Below, piece by piece: positions 1-8,500 of a DNA stretch of 33,650 nucleotides. The DNA lies in NCBI GenBank assembly GCA_002428455.1, contig DIWL01000018.1, forward strand, positions 46,361 to 80,010. Reading direction: 5' to 3'. Below the pieces are notes generated by a model. It was not told the DNA's origin, searched no databases, and saw only the letters and a program-made list of their open reading frames with translations. A program made the position numbers and the translations under genes. Every line of letters begins with the position of its first letter. Position 1 is the stretch's first letter. The stretch is from Anaerolineaceae bacterium UBA6107. GTDB lineage: Bacteria > Chloroflexota > Anaerolineae > Anaerolineales > Anaerolineaceae.

Positions 1-193
1 ACCCATTTTGTAAGGTGCGGGAGCGCAAAGGAGTGAAAATAACGAAAAGTGGCATGGATGTTCCTCAATGGTGGTTTGTCTGAAATGAAAATGTTGATCT
101 CTGATAAAAAGAACTTTTGTTCTATTCTGATTATACACCCCCTGTCAAGTTAAAGATGGGATAAAAGGATTGTGGTAGGTACCTCACCCCAAA

Positions 194-222
194 CCCCTCT
201 CCATCAAAAGGATGGAGAGGGG
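194..222. repeat. Palindromic intergenic element (12-bp stem, 5-nt loop)
   Basis: CCCCTCTCCATC at 194-205 pairs perfectly with GATGGAGAGGGG at 211-222 around the loop AAAAG. It is preceded by CCTCACCCCAAA. From memory, elements of the form CCTCACCCC-n-CCCTCTCC followed by the inverted copy are common interspersed palindromes in many bacteria, including Cyanobacteria and Chloroflexota. No T-run follows on either strand, so a REP-like repeat is more likely than a terminator. Confidence 0.6.
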
Positions 223-308
223 ATTAAGAGAAGAAGGAGCAATGGGTGAACTTAGACCAGGAAGGATTTATTACAATTGATAATGAACAGAGAAAAACGG
301 GGATGATC

Positions 309-314
309 TATAAT
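309..314 (+). promoter_or_regulatory. Possible -10 box of the NmrA-like gene
   Basis: A perfect TATAAT lies about 59 bases before the ATG at 373. The position 17 bases upstream (AACAGA at 286-291) is not a good -35, and TTGATA at 277-282 is too far away. The call rests on the -10 box alone. Confidence 0.3.
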
Positions 315-372
315 TTAATCAATAGAATAAACTGATTTTTAATAAAGGAAACCAAGCATAAGAGAGGTGGAT

Positions 373-1233
373 ATGATCCTGGTCACGGGAGCAGGCGGAA
401 AGACCGGCCGCGCGGTTATCAGCGCGCTGGTGCAGCGGGGGGCAACGGTGCGCGGCATCGTGAAATCAGCAGCGGCGGCGGAGAAAATACGGGCATTGGG
501 CGCGGAAGCGGTCATCGGCGACATGCTCAATGTGGAGGATATGCGGCGGGCTGCCACCGGGGCGCGTGCGATCTATCACATCGCGCCGAACGTGAACCCG
601 GACGAGATCGAATTCGGCAAGACCGCGATCGCAGCAGCCAAGACGGAAGGCGTGGAGCGCTTCGTCTTTCACTCGCTGTGCCACTCACAGATCGAAGCGC
701 TGCCCAATCACTGGTGGAAGCTGCGCGTGGAGGAGAAGATCAAGGAATCCGGGCTAAACTTTACCATCCTGCAGCCCACCCCGTATATGCAGAACGTGCT
801 GGGACAGTGGCATAACATCATGGAACGCGGGGCGTACGAGATCCCCTACCAGCCCACGACCAAACTGGGCATGGTGGACCTGGCTGACCTGGCGGAAGTG
901 GCGGCGAAAGTACTGACCACCGAGAAGACCTACGACTGGGCAACTTATGAACTGGCAGGTCCAGAGGTGCTGACGCAACATGACGTGCTGGAAACGATCA
1001 GGCGGGTAACCGGCAGGGAGATCCGGCTGGAGATCATCTCCAGGGAGGACTGGTGCAATCGGGCGCGCAAAGGGGGCATGGCGGAGCGCGCGGTGGAAGT
1101 GTTCTACAAGATGTTCGGGTTCATGGAGGAATACGGCTTTTGGGGCAACCCGGGGGTGCTGGATTGGCTGCTGGGGCGACCCGCGCGGCGCTTCGAGGAG
1201 TGGTTCAACGGGGTGTGGAAAAGCAGGGCGTAA
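373..1233 (+). CDS. NmrA-like NAD(P)-binding Rossmann protein (atypical SDR)
   Basis: A 286-residue cytoplasmic protein of the NmrA/HSCARG-like atypical short-chain dehydrogenase family, which binds NAD(P) and acts as a redox sensor or NAD(P)H-dependent reductase. The nucleotide-binding loop TGAGGKTGR lies within the first 20 residues right after the first strand. The segment ILQPTPYMQN in the middle is typical of NmrA proteins, and the length fits the family. No substrate can be assigned. ATG 373 is preferred because GAGAGG (362-367) sits five bases upstream; a GTG at 367 in the same frame overlaps that ribosome binding site. The gene is monocistronic, convergent with the next gene, and looks more GC-rich than its upstream flank. 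Nothing in the neighbourhood explains its role. Confidence 0.85.
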   Translation: MILVTGAGGKTGRAVISALVQRGATVRGIVKSAAAAEKIRALGAEAVIGDMLNVEDMRRAATGARAIYHIAPNVNPDEIEFGKTAIAAAKTEGVERFVFHSLCHSQIEALPNHWWKLRVEEKIKESGLNFTILQPTPYMQNVLGQWHNIMERGAYEIPYQPTTKLGMVDLADLAEVAAKVLTTEKTYDWATYELAGPEVLTQHDVLETIRRVTGREIRLEIISREDWCNRARKGGMAERAVEVFYKMFGFMEEYGFWGNPGVLDWLLGRPARRFEEWFNGVWKSRA

Positions 1234-1253
1234 GTTCTACGCATGGATACGCA

Positions 1254-1282
1254 ACAGGCGCGGTCTTTGCGACCGCGCCTGT
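1254..1282. terminator. Hairpin between convergent genes
   Basis: ACAGGCGCGGTC (1254-1265), loop TTTGC, GACCGCGCCTGT (1271-1282): a perfect 12-bp GC-rich stem in the 73-base gap between two convergent stop codons. Its position suggests a bidirectional terminator, but neither strand has a T-run after it. The core GGCGCGGTC/GACCGCGCC recurs in the hairpin at 5533-5558. Confidence 0.5.
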
Positions 1283-1306
1283 AACATCAGTAAGATGATC
1301 GTGGTT

Positions 1307-2971
1307 TCACGGCACCGCGTCCACTTTGACAATGCGGATATCGGACCAGGGACCCTTGCCGCCCGAGGCGTCGATGGCGCGCACACGCCAGTAGTATTTG
1401 CCGTCCGGCAGTGGGTCCATCGTTTCACCGTATGAAGTTGAAGGCACTGTTTCTTTCAGGTAAATGGTATCAAACAGGCTGGACTTGCTGAGCTGGATAA
1501 GGTAGTTCCCGGCGTTGACTACCGGCTGCCAGGAGAAAATGGGTTTGCTGGTGGTGACAATCTCCTTGTTGGCCGGTTTGACCAAAATCGGGCTGGAAAG
1601 CGGGTCCATCGAGAAGAACTTCCAGGCAAGGGACCAATCCCCTTTATCGTCCCCGAAAAACGGACGAATGCGCCAATAATAGGTGATGTTGTTAATTAGC
1701 TTAACATCGTAGGCGTAAGAGGAATCAGCTGTTTTCGCACCAAAGACCAGGGTGCTAAAATCTTCGCGTGTGGAAAGCTGGATCTTGTAGAGATCCGCAC
1801 CAGGTTCATCCGGCCAATCAAAGCTGACCTTGCTGGTGGTTAATTTCTCACCGTAGTCCGGATTGATATCATCCGGAGGGCTTTCCCAAACCATTTCAGT
1901 ACAATCACCATCATTATCACAAATCATCGCATTGCCGAAGGACTCATTCCCGATATCACACCCCACTGACCCAAAATTCGCCACCCAGGTGCCGTCTGCC
2001 TTCGTAGTTACCGGTATGCTTGCAGCGGGCGGCTGATCCCAATCAATTATTTCTGAAATGGTTACCACACTGCCAGGATCGGCGGTCCCATTCACTTTAT
2101 CGGTCATTGGATCCACGCTGGTCAGTTTGAGGGAGCGCACAACATGAACCTTGGTATACATTCCATCTGTGAGCTTCACTTTTTGATCAGTTTTAACATG
2201 CAAATCTTCAATTTCTACCCAACCCTCCTGGTTAGATAAACCAGTCGCGACAAGCAAACCATCAATGAAAACATCGATTTCAGAATATGGATTCCATTGT
2301 ATGCCGTGGAGGACTTCATTGTTGACTGCAATAGAAAAACGCGGCACCCGCCACATAAAAGATGTCGCGTCACCATTGTCGTCCCATCGGTATACCCCAC
2401 CGTCAGAGCCCGGTTCGATGCCAATTGTCGAAAAATCCAGCACCCAAACGCCGTTCTTATTCGCGGTGGTTTCCGTTCCGCCGCAATCATTGGTTAATCC
2501 ATTACAGGTAAACCCCCAAATCCCTGCATATGGATCAGCTGTCCCAGAGACGGTATCATCAGTGAGGCTGTAACTGCCGAAGGCGAGGGGGACTACCGTG
2601 GTGAACTTGGTGGTAAATCCATCACTCATCGTGACGTAATCGCCAACCTGGATATCAACCGGGAGAGGTGGAAAATCCACATCCCCTTCAGAGGTTGATA
2701 TAGTGGATGTTGAAAAATTCTCATGGTCCGGTAAAGTAATCGTCACCTCTGTGTCCGGGGGCCATTCCCATCCGGAAATCATGTCAATATCCGGCTTTAC
2801 ATCAAAGGCGGTTTCGTCAAACGAATCAATGCCGGTGGGGATGGGATAAGGCGTAATCCGCTCAGCGAACGCATTATTGAACCCGTCGATGTGGAACATA
2901 CCAACCAAAAAAATCATCACAATTACTGCATAATGAAACCGCTGTGTATTCTTGTGAACGTTTGTATTCAT
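1307..2971 (-). CDS. Secreted modular surface protein, two 155-residue modules and two Fn3-like modules
   Basis: A 554-residue exported protein, probably structural or adhesive. An N-terminal hydrophobic stretch (about residues 15-35) ends near a signal peptidase site (AFA/ER). Two copies of a roughly 155-residue module follow (about 56-215 and 216-370), each with SGWEWPP or equivalent, an MSDGFTTK or LTDGMYTK motif, a GTADPG motif and an acidic loop such as DDNGDAT. Two Fn3-like modules close the protein (about 373-554), with YYWRIRP and YYWRVRAIDASGGKGPWS. It ends directly after the last module: no LPXTG motif, membrane helix or other anchor is visible. ATG 2971 is chosen over ATG 2977 because GGGAGG (2978-2983) abuts 2977 but sits six bases from 2971. 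It has its own promoter (3167-3195). Specific function unknown. Confidence 0.85.
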   Translation of the reverse strand: MNTNVHKNTQRFHYAVIVMIFLVGMFHIDGFNNAFAERITPYPIPTGIDSFDETAFDVKPDIDMISGWEWPPDTEVTITLPDHENFSTSTISTSEGDVDFPPLPVDIQVGDYVTMSDGFTTKFTTVVPLAFGSYSLTDDTVSGTADPYAGIWGFTCNGLTNDCGGTETTANKNGVWVLDFSTIGIEPGSDGGVYRWDDNGDATSFMWRVPRFSIAVNNEVLHGIQWNPYSEIDVFIDGLLVATGLSNQEGWVEIEDLHVKTDQKVKLTDGMYTKVHVVRSLKLTSVDPMTDKVNGTADPGSVVTISEIIDWDQPPAASIPVTTKADGTWVANFGSVGCDIGNESFGNAMICDNDGDCTEMVWESPPDDINPDYGEKLTTSKVSFDWPDEPGADLYKIQLSTREDFSTLVFGAKTADSSYAYDVKLINNITYYWRIRPFFGDDKGDWSLAWKFFSMDPLSSPILVKPANKEIVTTSKPIFSWQPVVNAGNYLIQLSKSSLFDTIYLKETVPSTSYGETMDPLPDGKYYWRVRAIDASGGKGPWSDIRIVKVDAVP

Positions 2972-2977
2972 GATCAT

Positions 2978-2983
2978 CCTCCC
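2978..2983 (-). promoter_or_regulatory. Ribosome binding site that fixes the start at 2971
   Basis: On the minus strand GGGAGG directly touches the ATG at 2977 but lies six bases from the next in-frame ATG at 2971. That spacing favours the second ATG. Confidence 0.6.
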
Positions 2984-3166
2984 GGGTACAAAACGTATTG
3001 CGATCGGACCAAAGGTGTAGCACGGTCAACCACAATCATTGCATTACTTCGAAAGAGGGATAAGCCTGGTCAGATCAGCGAACAACAAACTATCCTGGGT
3101 TTCGTCGGTAGATGCGCTTTTCGATGTGAGTTCTTACGCAACGGGGATATTATTGTAACTATATAG

Positions 3167-3195
3167 ATAGTATTACTTTTTATTCGGAAATTCAA
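3167..3195 (-). promoter_or_regulatory. Promoter TTGAAT-N17-TACTAT
   Basis: Minus strand: TTGAAT (3190-3195), a 17-base spacer, TACTAT (3167-3172). The same two hexamers and spacing occur at 9989-10017, and a near-identical pair occurs at 14371-14399, each before a gene of the same surface-protein family. It would give a leader of about 190 nt. Confidence 0.5.
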
Positions 3196-3228
3196 GCATA
3201 ATTAACAGTTACGTGATCAATAGACCTT

Positions 3229-3260
3229 AAAAAAGGAGCGCTGCCAAACAACAACGCTCC
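3229..3260 (-). terminator. Intrinsic terminator of the 629-residue gene
   Basis: On the minus strand GGAGCG (3255-3260), a 14-base loop and CGCTCC (3235-3240) are followed by six T (3234-3229), 28 bases after the stop codon. On the plus strand the stem is followed by ATTTTTT, so it could work in both directions. Confidence 0.8.
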
Positions 3261-3287
3261 ATTTTTTATAAATGAATGAAAAGAGGT

Positions 3288-5177
3288 TTACGGAACGGCG
3301 ATCTTGAACATGCGCACCTCTGACCAGGGACCTTTGTTACCGGACTCATCAATAGCCCTAATACGCCAGAAGTACTTGCCGTTAGGCAGCGGGTTTGTCT
3401 CGAATTCCGTATTGCTTGTGGTGGCTTTGAAATATGTGGTGCTGAAGTCGACCAGCTTGCTGATCTGCACCAGGTAGTTCACACCGTTTGTCACCGGATC
3501 CCAGTCCAACGTAGGCGTGTTGTCATCGGTGATGACCACTTTGTTACCCGGACTCTGCAGGATTGGTTTGGCGAGCGGGTCCTGGGTGTTGAAGGGTAAA
3601 GCCACCGACCAGGCACCGCTGACATCCCCATAGATCGGCTTGATGCGCCAATAGTAAGTTTTGCCGCGCGGAAGGGCAGGCTCATACCCGTCGTAAAACG
3701 AATTAGGTGTATTGGCGTTGAAAAGCAGGGTGCTGAAATCAGGCTTTGAAGACATCTGGATCTTATATTCAGTCGCATTAAGGATTTCCGTCCAGTCAAA
3801 TAACGCAATATTCGAGGTCAGTTTTCCGTTGTAAGTGGGTGTGATTCCGATGACCTGGAAGGTTAGTGGGGAAGATGCCACCCCACCCGGTTGGGTGACC
3901 ACGCGTAGGAAGTAATCACCAGATACCGCCAGTTTAGCCTGATCCAACTTGAACGATAATTGGTTTTTGCTAATGAAGGTGGTTTCTATCTCCATACCTC
4001 CCCACCAGATGGAGGAGGCGCGACTGAATTTTTTACCGTTGGCAAGCAGTTTCATGCCCGGCTGGCCGGATACGGCGAAGGATTTGGAAAGCGAGGTGAG
4101 GAGCGGACGATCCGGAATTATGAAATCAAGATGTGTGTAGTCGCCATCTACATCAGCCTGCTCGACCCAACCATGGGCACCAGAACTGATCTCCACTATA
4201 CTGGAATAATCCGCCGTCCAATTCCCAAACGAATCGACAAGCGCATATTTAAAGTATCCATTATCGGACTCCTTTGCGAAGGCGAGGATCTCCACGCTGG
4301 AATCGGGATCTGCGTTACCGGATATGGTATCAGCCTCTTCATCGACAGCAGTAATGGTCAAATTGCTGACAACGAGTTGTTTTGTGATTATGCCATCACT
4401 CACCGAAACCACATCCCCGGGTTGCACATCCAGGATGCCGGCAAGATCAAAGACAAAAGTACCGCTTTTATCAACGGTCGTTGTCGCTTTATAAGAATCA
4501 ATGGTCAAGGCAACCTTTGCCCCCGCCCACCAGCCCCAGCCGCTTATCTCATCCTTTTTGTATTCGATGAATAATTTCGGGTCGGGCGCGCACCAATCCA
4601 TGTAGGTGGCATTGCCATTGCCATCGAATTGCTTCACACCAATCCATTGCCCCGGAATGATATCTTCCGTGTCGGTAAAATCAACCTGCCAGACTCCGTC
4701 CGCGCCGGTTGTTACATTTTTCGAAAGCGAAAAATTCATCGCAAAATGTGGTATGCCAACGATGACCTCACTGCCCGGAGCGGCTTTGCCTGTGATCGTG
4801 TTTGTGAGCGTGTCGATCGCCGTGACTTTAAATTTGGCGACAATGTGCTTCATGGTGACCCCGCCACCGGATACTTTTACCACCTGCCCGGCAGCGATAT
4901 CGAAATAAGGCTCCAAATATCCGAATGACACATACCCTGCAGCATTTGAATCAGCCGTAGCCACAAGCGCTCCATCGACCAATAATTTAATGGTGGTATC
5001 CGGAGGCCAGTTGTAGACCTCAACAAAATTGTATTGAGGATCAACAATAAAATATGGAACGATGGGTGTCGCTTCAGCCACAACCGCCGGCTGAATGCTG
5101 AACATCCCCATGGCAAAAACCATGATCAACAAAACATGAATGAATAACGCGGGTTGCGATGGTCGATTTTGCTTCAT
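3288..5177 (-). CDS. Secreted modular surface protein with IPT/TIG-like and Fn3-like modules
   Basis: A 629-residue exported protein, probably structural or adhesive. Residues 1-35 form a signal peptide (basic start, hydrophobic core, cleavage near VVA/EA). Two copies of the 155-residue module follow (about 43-200 and 200-353), with VEVYNWPPDT and ISGWGWWAG as module openings, GKAAPGS and GNADPDS motifs, and acidic loops DGNGNAT and DVDGDYT. A region resembling an IPT/TIG domain is at about 355-445. Two Fn3-like modules (about 446-629) carry YYWRIKP and YFWRIRAIDESGNKGPWS, and the protein stops right after FKIAVP. GGGAG about nine bases before ATG 5177 supports the start. The last 240 bases are about 87% identical to the end of the next gene. 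No catalytic residues or wall anchor are recognisable. Confidence 0.85.
   Translation of the reverse strand: MKQNRPSQPALFIHVLLIMVFAMGMFSIQPAVVAEATPIVPYFIVDPQYNFVEVYNWPPDTTIKLLVDGALVATADSNAAGYVSFGYLEPYFDIAAGQVVKVSGGGVTMKHIVAKFKVTAIDTLTNTITGKAAPGSEVIVGIPHFAMNFSLSKNVTTGADGVWQVDFTDTEDIIPGQWIGVKQFDGNGNATYMDWCAPDPKLFIEYKKDEISGWGWWAGAKVALTIDSYKATTTVDKSGTFVFDLAGILDVQPGDVVSVSDGIITKQLVVSNLTITAVDEEADTISGNADPDSSVEILAFAKESDNGYFKYALVDSFGNWTADYSSIVEISSGAHGWVEQADVDGDYTHLDFIIPDRPLLTSLSKSFAVSGQPGMKLLANGKKFSRASSIWWGGMEIETTFISKNQLSFKLDQAKLAVSGDYFLRVVTQPGGVASSPLTFQVIGITPTYNGKLTSNIALFDWTEILNATEYKIQMSSKPDFSTLLFNANTPNSFYDGYEPALPRGKTYYWRIKPIYGDVSGAWSVALPFNTQDPLAKPILQSPGNKVVITDDNTPTLDWDPVTNGVNYLVQISKLVDFSTTYFKATTSNTEFETNPLPNGKYFWRIRAIDESGNKGPWSEVRMFKIAVP
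3291..3532 (-). repeat. Duplicated C-terminal Fn3 segment, copy 1
   Basis: Aligned by hand without gaps to 5589-5830: 31 mismatches in 242 bases, about 87% identity. Both copies encode the final Fn3-like module of neighbouring surface-protein genes, whose upstream modules are far more diverged. This suggests recent duplication or gene conversion of the end module. Confidence 0.75.
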
Positions 5178-5354
5178 AGTTACTTCTCCCTGTATGATGA
5201 TATTTATTTGTATGATCCGATCTCAACGCCTGAGATCCGGTAAGCCAGACTATATCCAAAGTGAACCAATAAGAACCACGGATGCCCACAACCGGGTTTA
5301 AAGATCCATTCTCCTCCCCCTCGTCAGCAATCTAGATCAATAATATCAAATAAA

Positions 5355-5383
5355 AGAATATACCAAAATTAAATTTAAAACAA
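5355..5383 (-). promoter_or_regulatory. Weak promoter candidate of the 629-residue gene
   Basis: Minus strand: TTGTTT (5378-5383), a 17-base spacer, TATTCT (5355-5360), inside a strongly AT-rich stretch. It lacks the TTGAAT-N17-TA(C/A)TAT pattern of three sister genes, so the match may be a consequence of base composition. Confidence 0.3.
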
Positions 5384-5435
5384 GTTAATTACAGATTTAT
5401 CATCCAAAAACTGCCCCGGGTAATTCACCACCGCG

Positions 5436-5470
5436 GTTCCACCAAGCCTGAAGGGTTAACAAGGTGGAAC
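5436..5470. repeat. Inverted repeat with imperfect outer stem
   Basis: GTTCCACC (5436-5443) and GGTGGAAC (5463-5470) pair around a 19-base loop. The outer sequences CACCGCGGTT and AACCGCCGTG can extend the pairing with two mismatches. No T-run follows. It could be a leftover repeat or an RNA structure at the 3' end of the 1398-residue gene's transcript. Confidence 0.35.
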
Positions 5471-5532
5471 ACCAAACCGCCGTGAGGAAAGGCACTGAAG
5501 ATGATGGGAAAGGCGTGAAGTTGATTAACTTC

Positions 5533-5562
5533 GGGCGCGGTCAATAGTGACCGCGCCCTTTT
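5533..5562. terminator. GC-rich hairpin downstream of the 1398-residue gene
   Basis: GGGCGCGGTCA (5533-5543), loop ATAG, TGACCGCGCCC (5548-5558), an 11-bp perfect stem 27 bases past the stop codon of the minus-strand gene. TTTT follows on the plus strand only, so the T-run points the wrong way for that gene. It may still act as a barrier for it. Confidence 0.5.
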
Positions 5563-5585
5563 CATAAAGCGAATTACCTGGATGC

Positions 5586-8500
5586 TTACGGAACGGCAAT
5601 CTTGAACATGCGGATCTCAGACCAGGGACCCTTGCCGCCGGAGGCGTCAAGCGCGCGCACGCGCCAGAAGTACTTGCCGTTAGGCAGCGGGTTTGTCTCA
5701 AATTCCGTATTACCTGTGGTGGCCTTGAAATACGTGGTGCTGAAGTCGACCACTTTGCTGATCTGCACCAAGTAGTTCACACCGTTTGTCACCGGATCCC
5801 AATCGAGGGTGGGCGTGTTGTCATCGGTGATGATCAGTTTCGGTCCGGGATACACCAACGTCGGTCTGGCGAGCGGGTCCATGGAGGTGAATTGCCAGAC
5901 AGGCAGCCAGGAGCCCCAGAGGCCATTGACCTTGGCTTTGACACGCCAGTAGTAGACGGTGTTGTTGGCGAGCTTGGTGCCGTACGCGTAGGTTGAATCA
6001 GGTACACTCAGGTTCAGCAGCAGGACGCTGAAATCCTTTTTGGTGGATAGCTGGATCTTGTAAGCTGCGGCGTCCGTTACATCATCCCAGTCGAAGGTGA
6101 CCTTGCTGGTGGTGAGTTTTTCCTGGTAGGCAGGGTAGATCGGTAAATAAATATCCCAGCGGACTTCGGTGAAATCACCATCATCTTCTGTAATATTGAC
6201 ATAACCATAATCGCCCAGATCCAAATCAGCACCGATCCCTGCAAAATTTGCCACCCACTTCCCTGTGCCATCCGCGAAGGTATTGAGGCCATGCCAAAGG
6301 CCATCATTTAATTCTACCCAAAGTGAAACTTCAGTTCCAGGATCAGCAGTGCCACTCACCTGATCGGTCAGATAGTCCACTTTGGTCAATACCAGGTTGC
6401 GTACCAGGAGGGACTTAGTTATCAGTGTATCGCTAACCGTGACCATATCACCGGGTTGGACGTTGTATTCTGCAATACCGATCGAGATTATGCCATCCGA
6501 CGAAACAGTCTCTGTTGTAACATCAGTTCCCCGAACGTTTACTGTGACCGTGGTATCGGGTTCCCATTGGTCCCCCCAGATGTAATCATGATTCAGGTTT
6601 ACGCCAAAACGAGGAGCAGGGACACGCCAATCGACCCAGGTAACATCATTATCTTCATCGATCAAGGCAACCCAGCCGTTTGTTCCCGGAACAATATCCA
6701 CGTCATCAGTAAAATCAACCTCCCAATCACCGAGTTCATCTGATGTTGCCCATATAGCGAAATTTCCACTCCCGTCCGGGTAATCTGCACTGACCAGAAT
6801 GTCGGTGTTAGAAAGTGTCTTCCCCGTAACCAGATCCAACTGCCAATCAACATCCGTGACCTCTAGAAGAGGAATGGTCTGTTTTTTGGTCGTTATGTCA
6901 TCGGTTATTTCAAGAAGATCCCCAGGTTGTATATCGATTCCAAACCCTTCAAAAGTTGTGTTTCCCCAATAATCCGCTGTACTGTAGAAAAGGTCCGAAT
7001 TGACCTTTAATGTCAGATCAGCATTGGCAGGCCAGCGGTTGGCATTTACGGTATCATCGAGAAGGTTTACTGAGAAATTGGGGGCCGGTACGCGCCAGGT
7101 TACTACCGTGTTATCGCCATCCTCATCCCACTTGTCAAACCAGCCTTCAGTACCCGGTTGGATATCGACGATGCCCCTGAAATCGAAGTAAATCACACCA
7201 TCATCCTCGATTTCATTATCATAAATGTCGTTGCATCCGCCTTCGGAACAAATCACAGCGTGCGCCCAGGTGCCGGGATCTGCGGTACCGGATAAGGTGT
7301 CAAGATCAAGATCGTAACCAGAAAAACCGAGGTTGGCGGCGGTCAATTCCTTGGTCGTGATGCCATCGGTCATTTCAACATAATCACCGGGAGCGAGGTC
7401 GAATTCCATGAAGCCGAAGCCGACATTGCCATTCTCGTCGGCGGTCATTGTATTGGTATAAGTATCAGCAGTTACGGTCACCTCAGAACCGGGCGTCCAG
7501 TTGCCCCCCCAGATGGCGTCCTCAACAATGTTGATTTCGAACCAGGGCATGTGAATATCCCAACCTACCTCCGTGTAGTCACTATCATCGAGTTCGTGGA
7601 TTCGGCCATAACCATGCCAGCCCGGTTTTATATCCCAAGTGGCAGTAAAATCGATCAGCCAGTTACCGGAAGCATCCGTGGTTGTGTACATCGCGCCGCC
7701 ACCAGGTTCATAGTCGCTCCATACCCACATTGCCAACTCACTGCCGGGGTCAGCCGTGCCAAACACCGTGTCGGCGTATTGATCCACGCCTTCGAGGGTT
7801 AAATTTCTCACGATTGTTGTTTTTGTGAAACCACTCCCAGTGACAGTGACTACCTGTCCGGGGTGTGTCTCAATATCCCAAAATCGACCTTGCCCCCAAT
7901 AATCCAGATCGATCGTCGCGATCTCTTCACCATCAATGAACAGGGTAACCGGAATGTAGGATGCCCAATGATCACACCAGACATAGTTTTGGTTTACATT
8001 AGCAACAATCCATGGATCAGGAATGCGCCAGTAAACCATCGTGGCGGTGTTGTCGTCCTCCCAGAAACGCACCCCGCCCTCTGTGCCCGGAACAATATCC
8101 GTTTGTTCTGAATAGTCCGCTGCCCAGCTACCCGTATCCATGGTAGATTCGACTTCCATGCCCCAGCACTCACCATTGGTGCAAACCCAGGTTTCCAAGT
8201 GTTTTGATGTCTCGGTAAAACCGGTAATCGTATCGAGGTCAGCATCTACCTCATCGACAGTGAGATAATGCACAATGTGTGTTTTGGTGACAGTGCCAGC
8301 GGTCATTTCTACAACATCGCCAGTTACTATGTCGCGATCAAGCCCTGAAAAATCCACATCCCCGTTTTCTTTGGAAGTGCGGTAGTACTCATCTCCATCT
8401 ACAGTGAGTCTGATCTCCGTAAGGGGCGGCCATTCCCAGCCCCAAACTGAATCTTCTTCAGGTTTGACTTCAAAACCAGGATTGGGCAGGTACCAGTAGT

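Larger units (their letters stand above)
1..372. other. Intergenic region upstream of the NmrA-like gene
   Basis: No gene is supported here. The stretch is AT-rich and holds a perfect 12-bp inverted repeat at 194-222, a TATAAT at 309-314, and purine-rich sequence before the downstream start. Short reading frames in the first 130 bases have no ribosome binding site or recognisable product. Confidence 0.6.
2984..3287. other. Intergenic: promoter with long leader, and a terminator
   Basis: This gap holds, on the minus strand, the promoter-like pair at 3167-3195 and a leader of about 190 nt running to the gene that starts at 2971. It also holds the terminator of the upstream minus-strand gene at 3229-3260. 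No coding sequence is supported. Confidence 0.6.
5178..5585. other. Intergenic: weak promoter and two hairpins
   Basis: No gene is supported in these 408 bases. An AT-rich block (5335-5400) contains a weak minus-strand promoter candidate. Two inverted repeats (5436-5470 and 5533-5558) lie toward the end of the 1398-residue gene. Confidence 0.6.

Noticed and set aside
3960..4574. Plus-strand open frame of 204 codons
   Set aside because: It lies entirely opposite the 629-residue surface protein, whose minus-strand frame has clear domain motifs. The plus frame has no recognisable product and is a shadow of that gene.
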